64,000 bases of DNA from Achromobacter animicus (GCF_902859585.1 NZ_CADIJM010000008.1:143976-207975); one strand, 5' to 3'. Counted from the stretch's first letter, positions 38,939-51,526 are shown. A program made the numbers and translations. The notes: a model not told the origin generated them from the sequence alone.

Positions 38939-39757
38939 ATGCCCGATGCGTCAGTGGCCAGCCTGTTCAGGAACATGGCCCAAGGAGTGCACCAATATCT
39001 TGCCGAATCCCTGCGCATTTGCTCTGTCTACCTGGGCATCGCGGTCATTGTGACGGTAAGCATGGGATTCGCCCTGCCTGGTTTGCGCGACCAGGCATTG
39101 CAAGTGCACAAAGCCTTGTTGACCGCCCTCGCGCCTTCATCCATGCAGGCCAGCTCCGAGTCCGAAGCCGGCTCCGAACTGGGTGCCGACACCTCGTCGG
39201 CAATTGCCATGGCCGTACCCACCGCACCCGCCAGCAACGCCACCGGCATGCTGGGGCCGGCTCGTGTCGCGCCGCCCGCACCCAAAAAGACCGCGTCGGC
39301 GGCTACGGGACCGCAGGCCGAAGCACTGCGCAACTATATCTCGCGCAAGTACAAGGTTGCGTATGACGCGACCGGTCCGCTGCTGAACACTGTGTACAAG
39401 GTCAGCCGCGAAAAGCAGTTGGACCCCTTGCTGGTCCTGGCCGTGATCGCCATCGAATCGCGTTACAACCCGCTGGCCGAAAGCCATGTGGGCGCACAGG
39501 GCCTGATGCAGGTCATGACCAGCGTGCACCAGGACAAGTTTGACGCGGTCGGCAAGAATCCGCTGGACCCGGCCGCCAACATCGGCGTCGGCGCCACGAT
39601 CCTGCGCGACTGCATCAACCGCCGCGGTTCGATCGACGGCGGGCTGGCGTGTTACGTGGGGGCCACGGGCCCGGACGACAACGGCTACGGCGCCAAGGTG
39701 CAGGCGGAACGCCGGCGCCTGGCGCTGGCGTCGGGCATTGCGCTGGCGCGCGACTGA
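38939..39757 (+). CDS. Membrane-anchored lytic transglycosylase (SLT domain)
   Basis: The 272-residue protein has one N-terminal membrane segment (VYLGIAVIVTVSMGFALPGL, about 30-49), an Ala/Ser/Pro-rich linker (60-125), and a C-terminal SLT lysozyme-like domain. The catalytic glutamate is Glu173 in AVIAIESRYNPLAES, followed by GAQGLMQVM. It should cleave peptidoglycan glycan strands in the periplasm while anchored in the inner membrane. AGGAGG precedes the ATG by 4-5 bases. Confidence 0.88.
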   Translation: MPDASVASLFRNMAQGVHQYLAESLRICSVYLGIAVIVTVSMGFALPGLRDQALQVHKALLTALAPSSMQASSESEAGSELGADTSSAIAMAVPTAPASNATGMLGPARVAPPAPKKTASAATGPQAEALRNYISRKYKVAYDATGPLLNTVYKVSREKQLDPLLVLAVIAIESRYNPLAESHVGAQGLMQVMTSVHQDKFDAVGKNPLDPAANIGVGATILRDCINRRGSIDGGLACYVGATGPDDNGYGAKVQAERRRLALASGIALARD

Positions 39758-39779
39758 TCCGCGCTGTCCGTTCTGAAAA

Positions 39780-39812
39780 AAAAAGGCGCGTCCCGCAAGG
39801 ACGCGCCTTTTT
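39780..39812. terminator. Bidirectional terminator
   Basis: AAAAAGGCGCGTCC and GGACGCGCCTTTTT form a 14-bp stem around a CGCAA loop, flanked by A/T-runs on both sides. It ends the transglycosylase gene and the convergent aminotransferase gene. Confidence 0.93.
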
Positions 39813-39833
39813 CATGGGGACGGCACAGCAGGG

Positions 39834-40994
39834 TCAGCGCTGCAGCAGCACGCCCATCCGCGCGACCGCTTCTTCCAGGCGGTCCAGGCCGGTGGCGTAC
39901 GAAAACCGCATGGTGTGCGCCGCGTGCGCCGGTCCGAAGTCCAGGCCCGGCACGGCGGCCACGCCGGCTTCCAGCAACAGGCGCTGCGAGAACGCGGCGC
40001 TGTCCATGCCCAGGCTGCTGATATCGGCATAGATATAGAAGGCGCCGTCCGGCTTGACCGGCACGTCGATGCCCAGGCGCTCGAATTCCGGCAGCAGGTA
40101 ATCGCGGCGCTGCTTGAAGGCTTCGCGGCGGTGTTCGAAGGTCTTCAGCGCGGCGGGCGTGAAGCAGGCCAGCGCGGCGTGCTGGGCCAGCGTGGGCGCG
40201 CAGATCGCCAGGCTGGAGGCAATCTTTTCCACCGGCGCGACCATGTCGTCGGGCACGATCATCCAGCCCAGGCGCCAGCCCGTCATGTGGAAGTACTTGG
40301 AGAAGCTGTTGATGACGATGACGTCGTCGTCCAGCGTCAGCGCCGAGCGCGGCTGGCCGTCATAGGACAGCCCCAGATAGATTTCGTCGACGATGGCAAA
40401 GCCGTCGCGGGCGCGCACCTGCGCCAGCAGCTCGGCCAGCTCGCCGTGGGCGATCGACGTGCCGGTGGGATTGCTGGGCGAGGCCACCATCACGCCCTGC
40501 GTGGCGGGCGTCCAGTGACGCGCGACGTCGTCGGCGGACAGCTGGAAGCGTTTTGCCGCCGTGCTGGGAATCAGGCGCGGCACGCCGCCCGCGGCCAACA
40601 CGAAATTGCTGTTCGCCGGATACGACGGATCGGGCATCAGCACCTCGCCGCCGGTATTCACCAGCGCCGCGCAGGCCAGCGTCAGGGCGCCCGAGGCGCC
40701 CGCGGTCACAATGACGCGCCGCGGGTCGATGGCGGCGCCGAACTGGTCGCGGTAGAACTGCGCGATGGCCTCGCGCAGCGGGGCGATGCCCGCGCCCGGG
40801 CTGTAGCCGCTGAGGCCGGCGCGCGCGGCGCGGTCCAGCGCTTCCACCACCTGGGGTGGCGCGGTAAAGTCCGGTTCGCCGATGCCCAGGCTGATAATGT
40901 CCTTTCCGGCCGCCTGCAGCGCCTGCGCCTGCTTGAACAGTTCCATCACCTGGAACGTCAGGAAATCGTGAGTGCGGGTAGCGAGGCGGGGCAT
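39834..40994 (-). CDS. Class I/II PLP-dependent aminotransferase
   Basis: The 386-residue product is an aspartate-aminotransferase-fold enzyme with SLGIGEPDFTAPPQV, the substrate loop SPSNPTGT, and the PLP lysine in NSFSKYFHMTGWRLGW. The amino donor/acceptor is not fixed by sequence. I start at MPRLATRTHD (40994). A further ATG at 41039 would add 15 residues but would overlap, base for base, the start of the divergent gene (CATG); it is an alternative with no better ribosome site. Confidence 0.92.
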   Translation of the reverse strand: MPRLATRTHDFLTFQVMELFKQAQALQAAGKDIISLGIGEPDFTAPPQVVEALDRAARAGLSGYSPGAGIAPLREAIAQFYRDQFGAAIDPRRVIVTAGASGALTLACAALVNTGGEVLMPDPSYPANSNFVLAAGGVPRLIPSTAAKRFQLSADDVARHWTPATQGVMVASPSNPTGTSIAHGELAELLAQVRARDGFAIVDEIYLGLSYDGQPRSALTLDDDVIVINSFSKYFHMTGWRLGWMIVPDDMVAPVEKIASSLAICAPTLAQHAALACFTPAALKTFEHRREAFKQRRDYLLPEFERLGIDVPVKPDGAFYIYADISSLGMDSAAFSQRLLLEAGVAAVPGLDFGPAHAAHTMRFSYATGLDRLEEAVARMGVLLQR

Positions 40995-41037
40995 CGGAAT
41001 CTCGAAAGCGTCATCTAGCAAAAAAGGAATTGTAGTC

Positions 41038-41949
41038 ATGCAGCCATCCCGGCGCGCCTTTCTCATGGGCCGGCGACCCGTCCAGACGCCGTGGGCGGCC
41101 TTCGTGCAACGCCTGGCGCTGGTGTGCCGCGGCAAGGTCCGCGACCTGGGCGAGGGCGGGGCGGACGGCACCTGCGCCATGCTCACGCCGGCGTCCGGGG
41201 CCGACGTCGTCCAGGCGCGCAAGCTCTGCGCCGAGTACCACGTGACGCTGGAATTGGAAGGGGCGGCGGGACCCTTCGCGCCCTCGGCCCGACCGCGCCT
41301 GCGGGTGGATCCCGTCTTGCTGGCCGGATTGACCCGGTTGGACGGGGATGCACCACGGTGGCACGCGCAGCCCGGCGTGACCGTGGCGGCGTTGGCCAGC
41401 GCGGGGCTGCGGCAGTTCGCCGGGCTGCCGGGCGACATGACGCTGGCCCAGTGGGTGGCGGCGCCGGCGTCCTGGCCGGCGGGCCATTGCGCGGCCTCGG
41501 GCCTCGTAGCGGCGGACGTTCTGCTGGCCGATGGCATCGAGGAAACGCTGGGCGCGTTCGGCGAAACCGACGTGCAGCCGCTGCGGTCGGCGACCGTGCA
41601 GCGCCTGGTGCCGGCGCTGTTCCAGCTTGCGTCCGGCGGTGATGCATTCGCGACCAACGACGGCTATCACTGGCTGGGCCGCTACCGGCTGGACGCGCTC
41701 AAGCCCGTCACGCCGGCCACCGTCAACCTGGCGCAATTGCTGCTGGGACACGGCGGCACGCTGGCTTGGCTGCAGGGCGCGGTGCTGGTTGACGTGCCGC
41801 CCGGCGACGATGTCCGTACCGGCGCCGCGACCGCGTCCCGGCCTGAACCGGCTGCCCCGGGATTGGCAACCGTCCGCCTGGACGGCCGCGTCAAAACCCA
41901 GTTCGACCCCGACGGCTGCTTCCCGGAACTCCTGTGGCCCGAAGTCTGA
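41038..41949 (+). CDS. FAD-linked-oxidase-like protein, possibly degenerate
   Basis: The 303-residue product ends RLDGRVKTQFDPDGCFPELL, similar to the C-terminus of GlcE-type FAD-linked oxidases (VKxxFDPxG), and has patches such as PGVTVAALASAGLRQFAGLPG reminiscent of their FAD-binding part. The usual pyrophosphate loop is not clear, so FAD binding is doubtful. The start SRRAFLMGRR looks like a twin-arginine motif but no hydrophobic stretch follows. AAGGA lies 8 bases before the ATG. I do not assign a reaction. Confidence 0.6.
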   Translation: MQPSRRAFLMGRRPVQTPWAAFVQRLALVCRGKVRDLGEGGADGTCAMLTPASGADVVQARKLCAEYHVTLELEGAAGPFAPSARPRLRVDPVLLAGLTRLDGDAPRWHAQPGVTVAALASAGLRQFAGLPGDMTLAQWVAAPASWPAGHCAASGLVAADVLLADGIEETLGAFGETDVQPLRSATVQRLVPALFQLASGGDAFATNDGYHWLGRYRLDALKPVTPATVNLAQLLLGHGGTLAWLQGAVLVDVPPGDDVRTGAATASRPEPAAPGLATVRLDGRVKTQFDPDGCFPELLWPEV

Positions 41950-42081
41950 CAAACGTTCAGCTTGCTGTAAGATTCCGGCGCTCGACCTCAAGAAAGCGCA
42001 GGGCCCGCGTATCGCACGGCCCGTCATGGGAATAGAATTCCTCCCTCTTTCGTGTCACACACTCTAGCCAGTAGCCGCCCT

Positions 42082-44370
42082 ATGGATGCCAACCTTCGCA
42101 AAGCCGCCCTTGAATATCACGAGCACGGGCGCCCCGGCAAAATCTCGGTCACGCCGACCAAGCAGCTGACGAACCAGCGCGATCTGGCGCTGGCGTACTC
42201 GCCCGGCGTGGCGGCGGCCTGTGAGGAAATCGTGGCGGATCCGGCCAACGTGTTCCGTTACACGGCCCGCGGCAATCTGGTGGGCGTCATCACTAACGGC
42301 ACCGCGGTGCTGGGCCTGGGCAACATCGGCGCGCTGGCCTCCAAGCCCGTCATGGAAGGCAAGGCGGTGCTGTTCAAGAAGTTCGCCGGCCTGGATGTCT
42401 TCGACATCGAAATCAACGAAACCGACCCGGACAAGCTGGTCGAGATCATTGCCGGCCTGGAAGCCACGTTCGGCGGCATCAACCTTGAAGACATCAAGGC
42501 GCCGGAGTGCTTCACCGTCGAGCGCAAGCTGCGCGAACGCATGAAGATTCCCGTCTTCCATGACGACCAGCACGGCACGGCGATCTGTGTGTCGGCGGCC
42601 TTCATCAATGGCCTGAAGGTCGTGGGCAAGGACATCAAGCAGGTCAAGGTAGTTACGTCGGGCGCGGGCGCCGCGGCGCTGGCGTGCCTGGACCTGATGG
42701 TGGATCTGGGCCTGCCGCTGGAAAACATCTGGGTGACCGACATCGAGGGCGTGGTCTACGAAGGCCGCACCACGCTGATGGATCCGGACAAGGCGCGCTT
42801 TGCGCAGAAGACCGACGCCCGCAAGCTGGCCGAGGTGATCCAGGACGCCGATGTGTTCCTGGGCCTGTCGGCCGGCGGCGTGCTGAAGCCCGAAATGGTC
42901 GCCACCATGGGCTCGCGTCCGCTGATCCTGGCGCTGGCCAACCCTACGCCGGAAATCCTGCCGGAAGTGGCGCACGGTGTGCGCGACGACGTGGTCATGG
43001 CAACGGGCCGTTCGGACTACCCGAACCAGGTCAACAACGTGCTGTGCTTCCCGTACATCTTCCGTGGAGCGCTGGACGTGGGCGCCACGACCATCACGCG
43101 CGAAATGGAAAAGGCGGCGGTGTACGCCATTGCCGAATTGGCCGAGGAAGAACAGAACGAAGTCGTGGCGGCCGCCTATGGCACGTTCGACATTTCGTTC
43201 GGCCCCGAATACCTGATCCCCAAGCCCTTCGATCCGCGCCTCATCGTGCGCATCGCGCCGGCGGTGGCCAAGGCCGCGATGGAAGGCGGCGTCGCCACGC
43301 GTCCGCTGGCCGATCTGGAAGCCTACGAAGAACAGCTGCAGCAATTCGTGTACCACTCGGGCGCGTTCATGAAGCCGCTGTTCTCGGCGGCCAAGCGCAT
43401 CGTGCGCGAAGGCGGCCCGGCGCGCATCGTGTTCGCGGAAGGCGAAGACGAGCGCGTGCTGCGCGCCGTGCAGGTAGTGGTGGACGAAGGCCTGGCCCGC
43501 CCGATCCTGGTCGGCCGCCCGTCGGTGCTGCTGACCCGTATCGAAAAGCTGGGCCTGCGTCTACGCCTGGGCGAGGACGTCGAAGTCACCAACCCCGAAT
43601 ACGACGAGCGCTTCCACCAGTACTGGACGACCTACTGGGAACGCATGTGCCGCCGCGGCATCACCAAGGAAATGGCGCGCGTGGAAATGCGCCGCCGTAT
43701 GACGCTGATCGGCGCGATGATGGTGCACCTGGGCGATGCCGACGGCATGGTCTGCGGCTCCGTCGGCGCGTATCACGATCACCTGCGTTTCGTGGATGAA
43801 GTGATCGGCCGCCGTCCGGGCCACAACGTGTATGCCGCCATGAACATCCTGCTGCTCAACGAGCGCACGGTGGTCCTGGTGGACACGCACGTGAACGACG
43901 AACCCACGGCCGAGCAGATCGCGGAATTCACCGTGGCCGCCGCGCGCGAGATGCGCCGCATGTATCTGGCGCCCAAGGCCGCGCTGCTGTCGCGCAGCAA
44001 TTTCGGTTCGGGCAGCTCGGCGTCGGGCGCCAAGATGCGCCGCGCGCTGGAACTGGTGCGGCAGATGGATCCGGAACTGGAAATCGACGGCGAAATGCAC
44101 GGCGATTGCGCGCTGGACGAGGCCCTGCGCATGCGCATCCTGCCGTCGTCCACGCTCAAGGGCGAAGCCAATCTGTTGGTGTGCCCCAACGTCGACTCGG
44201 GCAACATCGCCTACAACCTGCTCAAGACGGCGGCGGGCGGCAACGTCGCGGTGGGTCCGTTCCTGCTGGGCGCCAATGCCCCCGTGCACATCCTGACCTC
44301 CAGCTCCACCGTGCGCCGCATCGTCAACATGACCGCGATGACGGTGGTCGATGTCAATACGCCACGTTGA
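42082..44370 (+). CDS. maeB: NADP-dependent malic enzyme with Pta-like domain
   Basis: MaeB decarboxylates malate to pyruvate and makes NADPH. The 762-residue protein joins a malic enzyme (about 1-430, with [20 protein letters not shown] and [10 protein letters not shown]) to a C-terminal phosphate-acetyltransferase-like domain (about 430-762), which in relatives is regulatory and binds acetyl-CoA. I start at [13 protein letters not shown] (42082); a GTG 10 codons upstream is possible. The stop overlaps the next gene by 20 bp. Confidence 0.95.
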   Translation: MDANLRKAALEYHEHGRPGKISVTPTKQLTNQRDLALAYSPGVAAACEEIVADPANVFRYTARGNLVGVITNGTAVLGLGNIGALASKPVMEGKAVLFKKFAGLDVFDIEINETDPDKLVEIIAGLEATFGGINLEDIKAPECFTVERKLRERMKIPVFHDDQHGTAICVSAAFINGLKVVGKDIKQVKVVTSGAGAAALACLDLMVDLGLPLENIWVTDIEGVVYEGRTTLMDPDKARFAQKTDARKLAEVIQDADVFLGLSAGGVLKPEMVATMGSRPLILALANPTPEILPEVAHGVRDDVVMATGRSDYPNQVNNVLCFPYIFRGALDVGATTITREMEKAAVYAIAELAEEEQNEVVAAAYGTFDISFGPEYLIPKPFDPRLIVRIAPAVAKAAMEGGVATRPLADLEAYEEQLQQFVYHSGAFMKPLFSAAKRIVREGGPARIVFAEGEDERVLRAVQVVVDEGLARPILVGRPSVLLTRIEKLGLRLRLGEDVEVTNPEYDERFHQYWTTYWERMCRRGITKEMARVEMRRRMTLIGAMMVHLGDADGMVCGSVGAYHDHLRFVDEVIGRRPGHNVYAAMNILLLNERTVVLVDTHVNDEPTAEQIAEFTVAAAREMRRMYLAPKAALLSRSNFGSGSSASGAKMRRALELVRQMDPELEIDGEMHGDCALDEALRMRILPSSTLKGEANLLVCPNVDSGNIAYNLLKTAAGGNVAVGPFLLGANAPVHILTSSSTVRRIVNMTAMTVVDVNTPR

Positions 44371-45580
44371 AGTCAAACCGGCCGGCAGGGCGTGCCCGCG
44401 CACGCCCACCGGCCTGGTCCTGACGGGCGGCGGCGCGCGCGCCGCCTATCAGGTCGGGGTGCTCAGCGCCATCATGGAGCTGCTGGACCCGGACTGGCAT
44501 TCCCGATTCCAGAACCCCTTCGACATCATCTGCGGCACGTCCGCCGGCGCCATCAACGCCGCCGCGCTGGCCTGCCGCGCCGACCGGCCCCATCTGGGCG
44601 TGCGTCGCATCCGCCGCCTGTGGTCGTCGCTGAACACCGACATGATCTACCGGGCCGACGCGCCCGGGCTGATCCGCACCGGCGTGCGGTGGCTGGGCCT
44701 TCTGTCGCTGGGGTGGATGTATTCCGGTTTGACGCGCAAGCGTCCGCACTCGCTGCTGGACAACACGCCGATGCAGGGGCTGCTGGAACGCGTGCTGGAC
44801 TTCAGCAATCTGCGTTCCAACCTGGAGAGCGGTTCGCTGTCCGCGCTGGCCATCACCGCGTCGGGCTACACCAGCGGGGAGCACCTGACGTTCTACCAGG
44901 CGCACACCCCGATCGAACCCTGGCACCGCTACCTGCGGCTGGCCATCCCCACGCCCATCGGCATCGAACACCTGATGGCCTCGTCGGCCATTCCCTTTGT
45001 CTTTCCGGCGCGCCAGGTGCAGGTGCACGGCAAGGGCGAATGGTGCGGCGACGGTTCGATGCGCCAGCTTGCGCCTATCAGTCCGGCGATCCACCTGGGC
45101 GCGCACCGCGTCATGGTGATCGGCACGGGCTACCGCGACGACACCCACCCTGAGAATCGCGAGGATTCGCCGCCGTATCCGTCGCTGGCGCAGGTCGGTG
45201 GTCATGCGCTGTCCAGCATCTTCCTGGATGGGTTGTCGGCGGATGTCGAGCGTCTGGAGCGCATCAATTACCTGATGGACCACGCCGGTCCGAACGGCGC
45301 GCCGCCCACCGTGCGCCGCATCGAGGTGTTGACGATCACGCCCAGCCAGTCGCTGGATTTGATGGCGCTTGAACATTTGCACGATATGCCCGCACAAGCG
45401 CGTGCGCTTTTCCGCGTACTCGGTGTATCGTCCGATCCAAACCGTCCGGGGGGCGGGGCGCTGATGTCCTACCTCCTGTTCGAAGCCGGCTACACCAAGC
45501 GATTGATAGAACTGGGTTATGCCGATACGATGCGACGTAACGATGAAGTGATCGCCTTTTTCAGGGAGGCACAGGCATGA
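44351..45580 (+). CDS. Patatin-like phospholipase
   Basis: The 409-residue protein has the patatin oxyanion loop LTGGGARAAYQVGVL, the nucleophile elbow GTSAG (serine) and the catalytic Asp in CGDGSM. No signal peptide is visible, so it is cytoplasmic or a peripheral membrane lipid acylhydrolase. It overlaps maeB by 20 bp and the barstar gene by 4 bp, forming a tight three-gene unit. The C-terminal 150 residues form an extension without a domain that I know. Confidence 0.88.
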   Translation: MSIRHVEVKPAGRACPRTPTGLVLTGGGARAAYQVGVLSAIMELLDPDWHSRFQNPFDIICGTSAGAINAAALACRADRPHLGVRRIRRLWSSLNTDMIYRADAPGLIRTGVRWLGLLSLGWMYSGLTRKRPHSLLDNTPMQGLLERVLDFSNLRSNLESGSLSALAITASGYTSGEHLTFYQAHTPIEPWHRYLRLAIPTPIGIEHLMASSAIPFVFPARQVQVHGKGEWCGDGSMRQLAPISPAIHLGAHRVMVIGTGYRDDTHPENREDSPPYPSLAQVGGHALSSIFLDGLSADVERLERINYLMDHAGPNGAPPTVRRIEVLTITPSQSLDLMALEHLHDMPAQARALFRVLGVSSDPNRPGGGALMSYLLFEAGYTKRLIELGYADTMRRNDEVIAFFREAQA

Positions 45581-46044
45581 CGCGCAATGGCCAATCTACT
45601 TTGCAGCGGCAGCTGATGCGCGGCGGTGCGCTGGCTCACGACGGGCTCGACAAGAAGGCCGTGGTGGACGCCGCGCACGAACTTGGCCTGTCCTTGTTTG
45701 TTGCCAATTGCGACCCGTGCCGCAGCCGCTCGGCCGTATTGCGCGCCATCGTCAAGGCGGTGGATTTTCCTGAATACTTCGGCGGCAATCTCGACGCCCT
45801 GTACGACTGCCTGTGCGACACGGTGCTGGATCACAAATCCGGCGTGGTGCTGTGGCTGTACCGCCTGCATTCCGGTGATCCGGCACTTGAAGAGGACGCC
45901 GGCCGCATCGAAACCGTGTGCTCCGATGCCGCGGATTTCGCGCACGAAAACGGCCGCGTGTTTGCCTATGTGATCGAACACGCCGGCGCGCATCCCGAAC
46001 CCGAGCCCGGCGTGGCCGCTGCCCCTTACGGCGAGAACGACTGA
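45577..46044 (+). CDS. Barstar-family protein
   Basis: The 155-residue acidic protein contains FPEYFGGNLDALYDCL, the barstar signature whose acidic helix plugs the active site of barnase-type ribonucleases. It has an N-terminal extension of about 35 residues and an acidic C-terminal tail. I found no barnase, RNase or other toxin gene beside it, so its partner is unknown; orphan barstars occur in many proteobacteria. It is coupled (ATGA) to the patatin-like gene. Confidence 0.85.
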   Translation: MTRNGQSTLQRQLMRGGALAHDGLDKKAVVDAAHELGLSLFVANCDPCRSRSAVLRAIVKAVDFPEYFGGNLDALYDCLCDTVLDHKSGVVLWLYRLHSGDPALEEDAGRIETVCSDAADFAHENGRVFAYVIEHAGAHPEPEPGVAAAPYGEND

Positions 46045-46045
46045 C

Positions 46046-46777
46046 CTACCACCCGCGCAGGGCGCTGATCGCCGACAGCAGCGCCAGCCCGGCCGTCTCG
46101 GTGCGAAGCACCCGGGGGCCGAAGCGCACGGCCTGCACACCCGCCTTGCGGGCCGCTTCCAGTTCCTTGTCCGACCAGCCGCCTTCCGGCCCGACCAGCA
46201 GGGTGATGCCCGTCTGATCCGATGCGCCTTGCAGCATGCCGGCCAGGTCTTGCTCGGCCTCGGGGTGACAGAGCACGCGCAGGCCGTCGGCAGGCTGGGC
46301 CAGCCAGTCTTCCAGCGTCAGCGGCGCGTCGACGGTCATCAACCGGTTGCGGCCGCATTGCTCCGCGGCCGATTGCGCGATGCGCTGCCAGTGCGCGACG
46401 CGCTTTTCCAGCCGGGCGCCGGACAACTGCAATACGCTGCGCTGCGCGGCGATGGGGCTGACCCGGGCCGCCCCCAGTTCCACGGCTTTCTCCACCACCC
46501 AATCCATCTTGTCGCCCGACGGCAGGCCCTGGGCCAGGATGATGCGCCCACTGAGTTCAGCTTCGCGCGGATTGAAGTCGCCCAACTGGGCGAATCCGGC
46601 CTTGCCCTCGACTTCCAGCACCGCGGGGTACTCGCCGCCCTGACCGTTGAACAGCGTGACGGCTTCGCCGGCCCGCAGGCGCAGCACGCGCAGGGCGTGA
46701 TGGGCAAGCGCTTCCGGCAGGGCGATGCGGGCGCCGGCGGTCAGCGGGGCGTCGCAGTAGAAACGGGGGGCGGGCAT
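46046..46777 (-). CDS. rsmE: 16S rRNA m3U1498 methyltransferase
   Basis: RsmE methylates U1498 at the ribosomal decoding centre. The 243-residue SPOUT protein has an N-terminal PUA-like part (MPAPRFYCDAPLTAGARIAL) and the knot motifs LLVGPEGGWSDKELEAA and RFGPRVLRTETAGLALLSAI. I start at 46777; the frame continues upstream into the intergenic region without conserved sequence. Its end is 1 bp from the convergent barstar gene. Confidence 0.96.
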   Translation of the reverse strand: MPAPRFYCDAPLTAGARIALPEALAHHALRVLRLRAGEAVTLFNGQGGEYPAVLEVEGKAGFAQLGDFNPREAELSGRIILAQGLPSGDKMDWVVEKAVELGAARVSPIAAQRSVLQLSGARLEKRVAHWQRIAQSAAEQCGRNRLMTVDAPLTLEDWLAQPADGLRVLCHPEAEQDLAGMLQGASDQTGITLLVGPEGGWSDKELEAARKAGVQAVRFGPRVLRTETAGLALLSAISALRGW

Positions 46778-46984
46778 GACGTATTGCGGAATTCGGAGAG
46801 TGGGGGAGGTGACAAGTTCGCGTAGCTTACATTGCCCGCGCAATTCGCCCGAAACCCGCGATTACATAGGGCATCCGTCCGATGGCCTCCGGGAAATCCC
46901 CTGATGCTAAAATCTCCTGCTTCGCAACCTACTCAACCGGCCCTATTTCCTCTGTAGGCGCGCCGGTTTCAAAGAGCCTTCCGA

Positions 46985-49021
46985 ATGAGCAATCCGACCG
47001 CCCCTAAACTTGCCTTGGCGGATGCCATCCGCGCCCTCGCGATGGATGCCGTGCAACAAGCGAACTCCGGGCATCCGGGTGCTCCCATGGGCATGGCGGA
47101 AATCGCCCAAGCCTTGTGGGCCGGCAACCTGCGCCACAATCCCAAAGATCCCGCCTGGGCCAACCGCGACCGCTTCGTGCTGTCCAACGGCCACGGTTCG
47201 ATGCTGATCTACGCCCTGCTGCACCTGACGGGCTACGACCTGCCGATCGAAGAGATCAAGAATTTCCGCCAACTGCATTCCAAGACGCCGGGCCACCCCG
47301 AAGTGGGCATCACCCCGGGCGTGGAAACGACCACCGGCCCGCTGGGCCAGGGCCTGGGCAATGCCGTGGGCATGGCGCTGGCCGAAGCGCTGCTCGCCGC
47401 CGAATTCAACAAGCCGGGCCACACGCTCGTCGATCACCACACCTACGCGTTCACCGGCGACGGCTGCCTGATGGAAGGCATCTCCCATGAAGTGTGCTCG
47501 CTGGCCGGCACGCTCAAGCTCAGCAAGCTGGTCGTGCTGTACGACGACAACGGCATTTCCATCGACGGCCATGTGGAACACTGGTTCGCCGACGACACCG
47601 CCAAGCGCTTCGAAGGCTACGGCTGGAACGTCGTCCGCGGCGTGGACGGCCATGACGTCGCCGCTGTCGACGCCGCCATCAAGGCCGCGCGTTCGCAGTC
47701 GGACAAGCCCACGCTGATCGTCTGCCGCACGGTGATCGGCAAGGGTTCGCCCAACATGGCCGGCACGCACAACGTGCACGGCGCGCCGCTGGGCAAGGAA
47801 GAAATCGCCGCCACGCGCACCGCGCTGGGCTGGTCGTCGGAACCCTTCCAGATTCCGCAAGACGTGTACGACGGCTGGGACGGCCGCAAGCAGGGCGCCG
47901 AAGCCCAGGCCGAATGGCAGAAGCGTTTTGACGCCTACGCCGCCGAATTCCCCGCCGAGGCCGCTGAATTCACGCGCCGCATGAAGGGCGAGATGCCCGA
48001 CGGCTACGCCGACCAGTTCAAGGCCTTCCTGTCCGCCACGCTCGAAAAGGGCGAAACCGTCGCCACCCGCAAGGCCTCGCAATTCGCGATCGCCGCGCTG
48101 GCGCCGCTGCTGCCGGAAATGCTGGGCGGCTCGGCCGACCTGACCGGCTCCAACTTCACGGACTGGAAGGGCGTTGCCGCCGTCCGCGCCGGCGACAAGG
48201 GCATCCAGCTCGGCCGCCACATCAACTACGGCGTGCGCGAATTCGGCATGGCCGCCATCATGAACGGCATCGCGCTGCACGGCGGCTACCTGCCGTTCGG
48301 CGGCACGTTCCTGACGTTCTCCGACTACTCGCGCAACGCCATCCGCATGGCCGCGCTGATGAAGCAGCGCGTCGTCCACGTGTTCACGCACGACTCCATC
48401 GGCCTGGGCGAAGACGGCCCGACCCACCAGTCGATCGAACACGCGGCCAGCCTGCGCCTCATTCCCAACCTGTCGCTGTGGCGTCCTTGCGATACGGCCG
48501 AGACCGCCGTCGCCTGGAACGCCGCCGTGACGCGCCCGGCCAGCATCGGCATGGACGTGCATGACGGCGGCCCGACGGCCCTGTTGCTGTCGCGCCAGAA
48601 CCTGCCGTTCGTGCCGCGCGACGCGGCCACGGTGGACGCCATCGCCCGCGGCGGCTATGTGCTGCGCGATGCCGAGGGCGCCCGCGCCGTCATCATCGCC
48701 ACCGGCTCCGAAGTCGCCATCGCCCTGGACGCCCAGGCGCAACTGGCCAAGGAAGGCATCGCCGTGCGCGTGGTGTCCATGCCCAGCACCGACGTCTTCG
48801 ACAAGCAGGACGCCGCCTGGAAGCAATCCGTGCTGCCCAAGGGTCTGCCGCGCGTCGCTGTCGAAGCCGGCGTCACCGCTTTCTGGCACAAGTACGTGGG
48901 CCTGGAAGGCGCCGTGGTCGGCATCGACCGCTACGGCGAGTCCGCACCGGCCGGCGCACTGTTCAAGTTCTTCGGGCTGACCGCCGACAAGGTGGCCGAG
49001 ACCGTCAAGCAAGTTTTGTAA
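46985..49021 (+). CDS. tkt: Transketolase
   Basis: Transketolase moves two-carbon units in the pentose phosphate pathway with thiamine pyrophosphate. The 678-residue protein has [37 protein letters not shown], the TPP motif [13 protein letters not shown] through YDDNG, and the pyrimidine-domain block [14 protein letters not shown]. It starts tkt-gap-pgk. A TAAAAT box about 75 bp upstream (about 46910) may be part of the promoter. Confidence 0.97.
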   Translation: MSNPTAPKLALADAIRALAMDAVQQANSGHPGAPMGMAEIAQALWAGNLRHNPKDPAWANRDRFVLSNGHGSMLIYALLHLTGYDLPIEEIKNFRQLHSKTPGHPEVGITPGVETTTGPLGQGLGNAVGMALAEALLAAEFNKPGHTLVDHHTYAFTGDGCLMEGISHEVCSLAGTLKLSKLVVLYDDNGISIDGHVEHWFADDTAKRFEGYGWNVVRGVDGHDVAAVDAAIKAARSQSDKPTLIVCRTVIGKGSPNMAGTHNVHGAPLGKEEIAATRTALGWSSEPFQIPQDVYDGWDGRKQGAEAQAEWQKRFDAYAAEFPAEAAEFTRRMKGEMPDGYADQFKAFLSATLEKGETVATRKASQFAIAALAPLLPEMLGGSADLTGSNFTDWKGVAAVRAGDKGIQLGRHINYGVREFGMAAIMNGIALHGGYLPFGGTFLTFSDYSRNAIRMAALMKQRVVHVFTHDSIGLGEDGPTHQSIEHAASLRLIPNLSLWRPCDTAETAVAWNAAVTRPASIGMDVHDGGPTALLLSRQNLPFVPRDAATVDAIARGGYVLRDAEGARAVIIATGSEVAIALDAQAQLAKEGIAVRVVSMPSTDVFDKQDAAWKQSVLPKGLPRVAVEAGVTAFWHKYVGLEGAVVGIDRYGESAPAGALFKFFGLTADKVAETVKQVL

Positions 49022-50047
<1,026 letters not shown>

Positions 50048-50064
50048 GCACACCGCCAGTCCAT

Positions 50065-50114
50065 AAGGGGACGGATTTGTTTTCCGCCATTGCGGAAAAT
50101 GGGTTCGTCCCCTT
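50065..50114 (+). promoter_or_regulatory. Two-part hairpin between gap and pgk
   Basis: An outer stem AAGGGGACG/CGTCCCCTT (9 bp) and an inner stem TTTTCCGC/GCGGAAAA (8 bp) are joined by an asymmetric internal loop and closed by CATT. The structure fills most of the 93-bp gap and ends 26 bp before pgk. Only short T follows, so partial termination or an mRNA processing site are both possible. Confidence 0.65.
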
Positions 50115-50140
50115 TGTTCGCCTACCGAAGGAATCCAAAT

Positions 50141-51337
<1,197 letters not shown>

Positions 51338-51350
51338 GTCCGGCTGTGTA

Positions 51351-51369
51351 CGCCCCTTGCGAAGGGGCG
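51351..51369 (+). terminator. Hairpin after pgk
   Basis: CGCCCCTT-GCG-AAGGGGCG is an 8-bp stem 13 bp after the pgk stop, without a T-run. A second hairpin GCGGGCGT-CAG-ACGCCCGC follows at about 51377-51395. Together they probably end the tkt-gap-pgk transcript. The remaining 130 bp before the next gene show nothing further. Confidence 0.5.
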
Positions 51370-51526
51370 GCGTGCGGCGGGCGTCAGACGCCCGCCCGCA
51401 CCAAGCGTGCGGCACCCAAAGCCGCCGCCTTGATTCGCCGCGCGCCGCGCGGCTTGGGGTTGGTGTAGGCTTGGGCGGTCATCCCGCTGCTGGCGGGAAT
51501 TCACTTGTGATCCGTCTCGCTGCACC

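Noticed and set aside
45577-46044. Toxin-antitoxin module with the barstar as antitoxin
   Set aside because: I looked on both strands from 44.3 to 47 kb for a barnase/RNase gene and found only maeB, the lipase, rsmE and tkt. It is therefore reported as an orphan.
46943-49012. A 689-codon open frame on the minus strand opposite tkt
   Set aside because: Antisense shadow of transketolase, with no start signal or recognisable domain.
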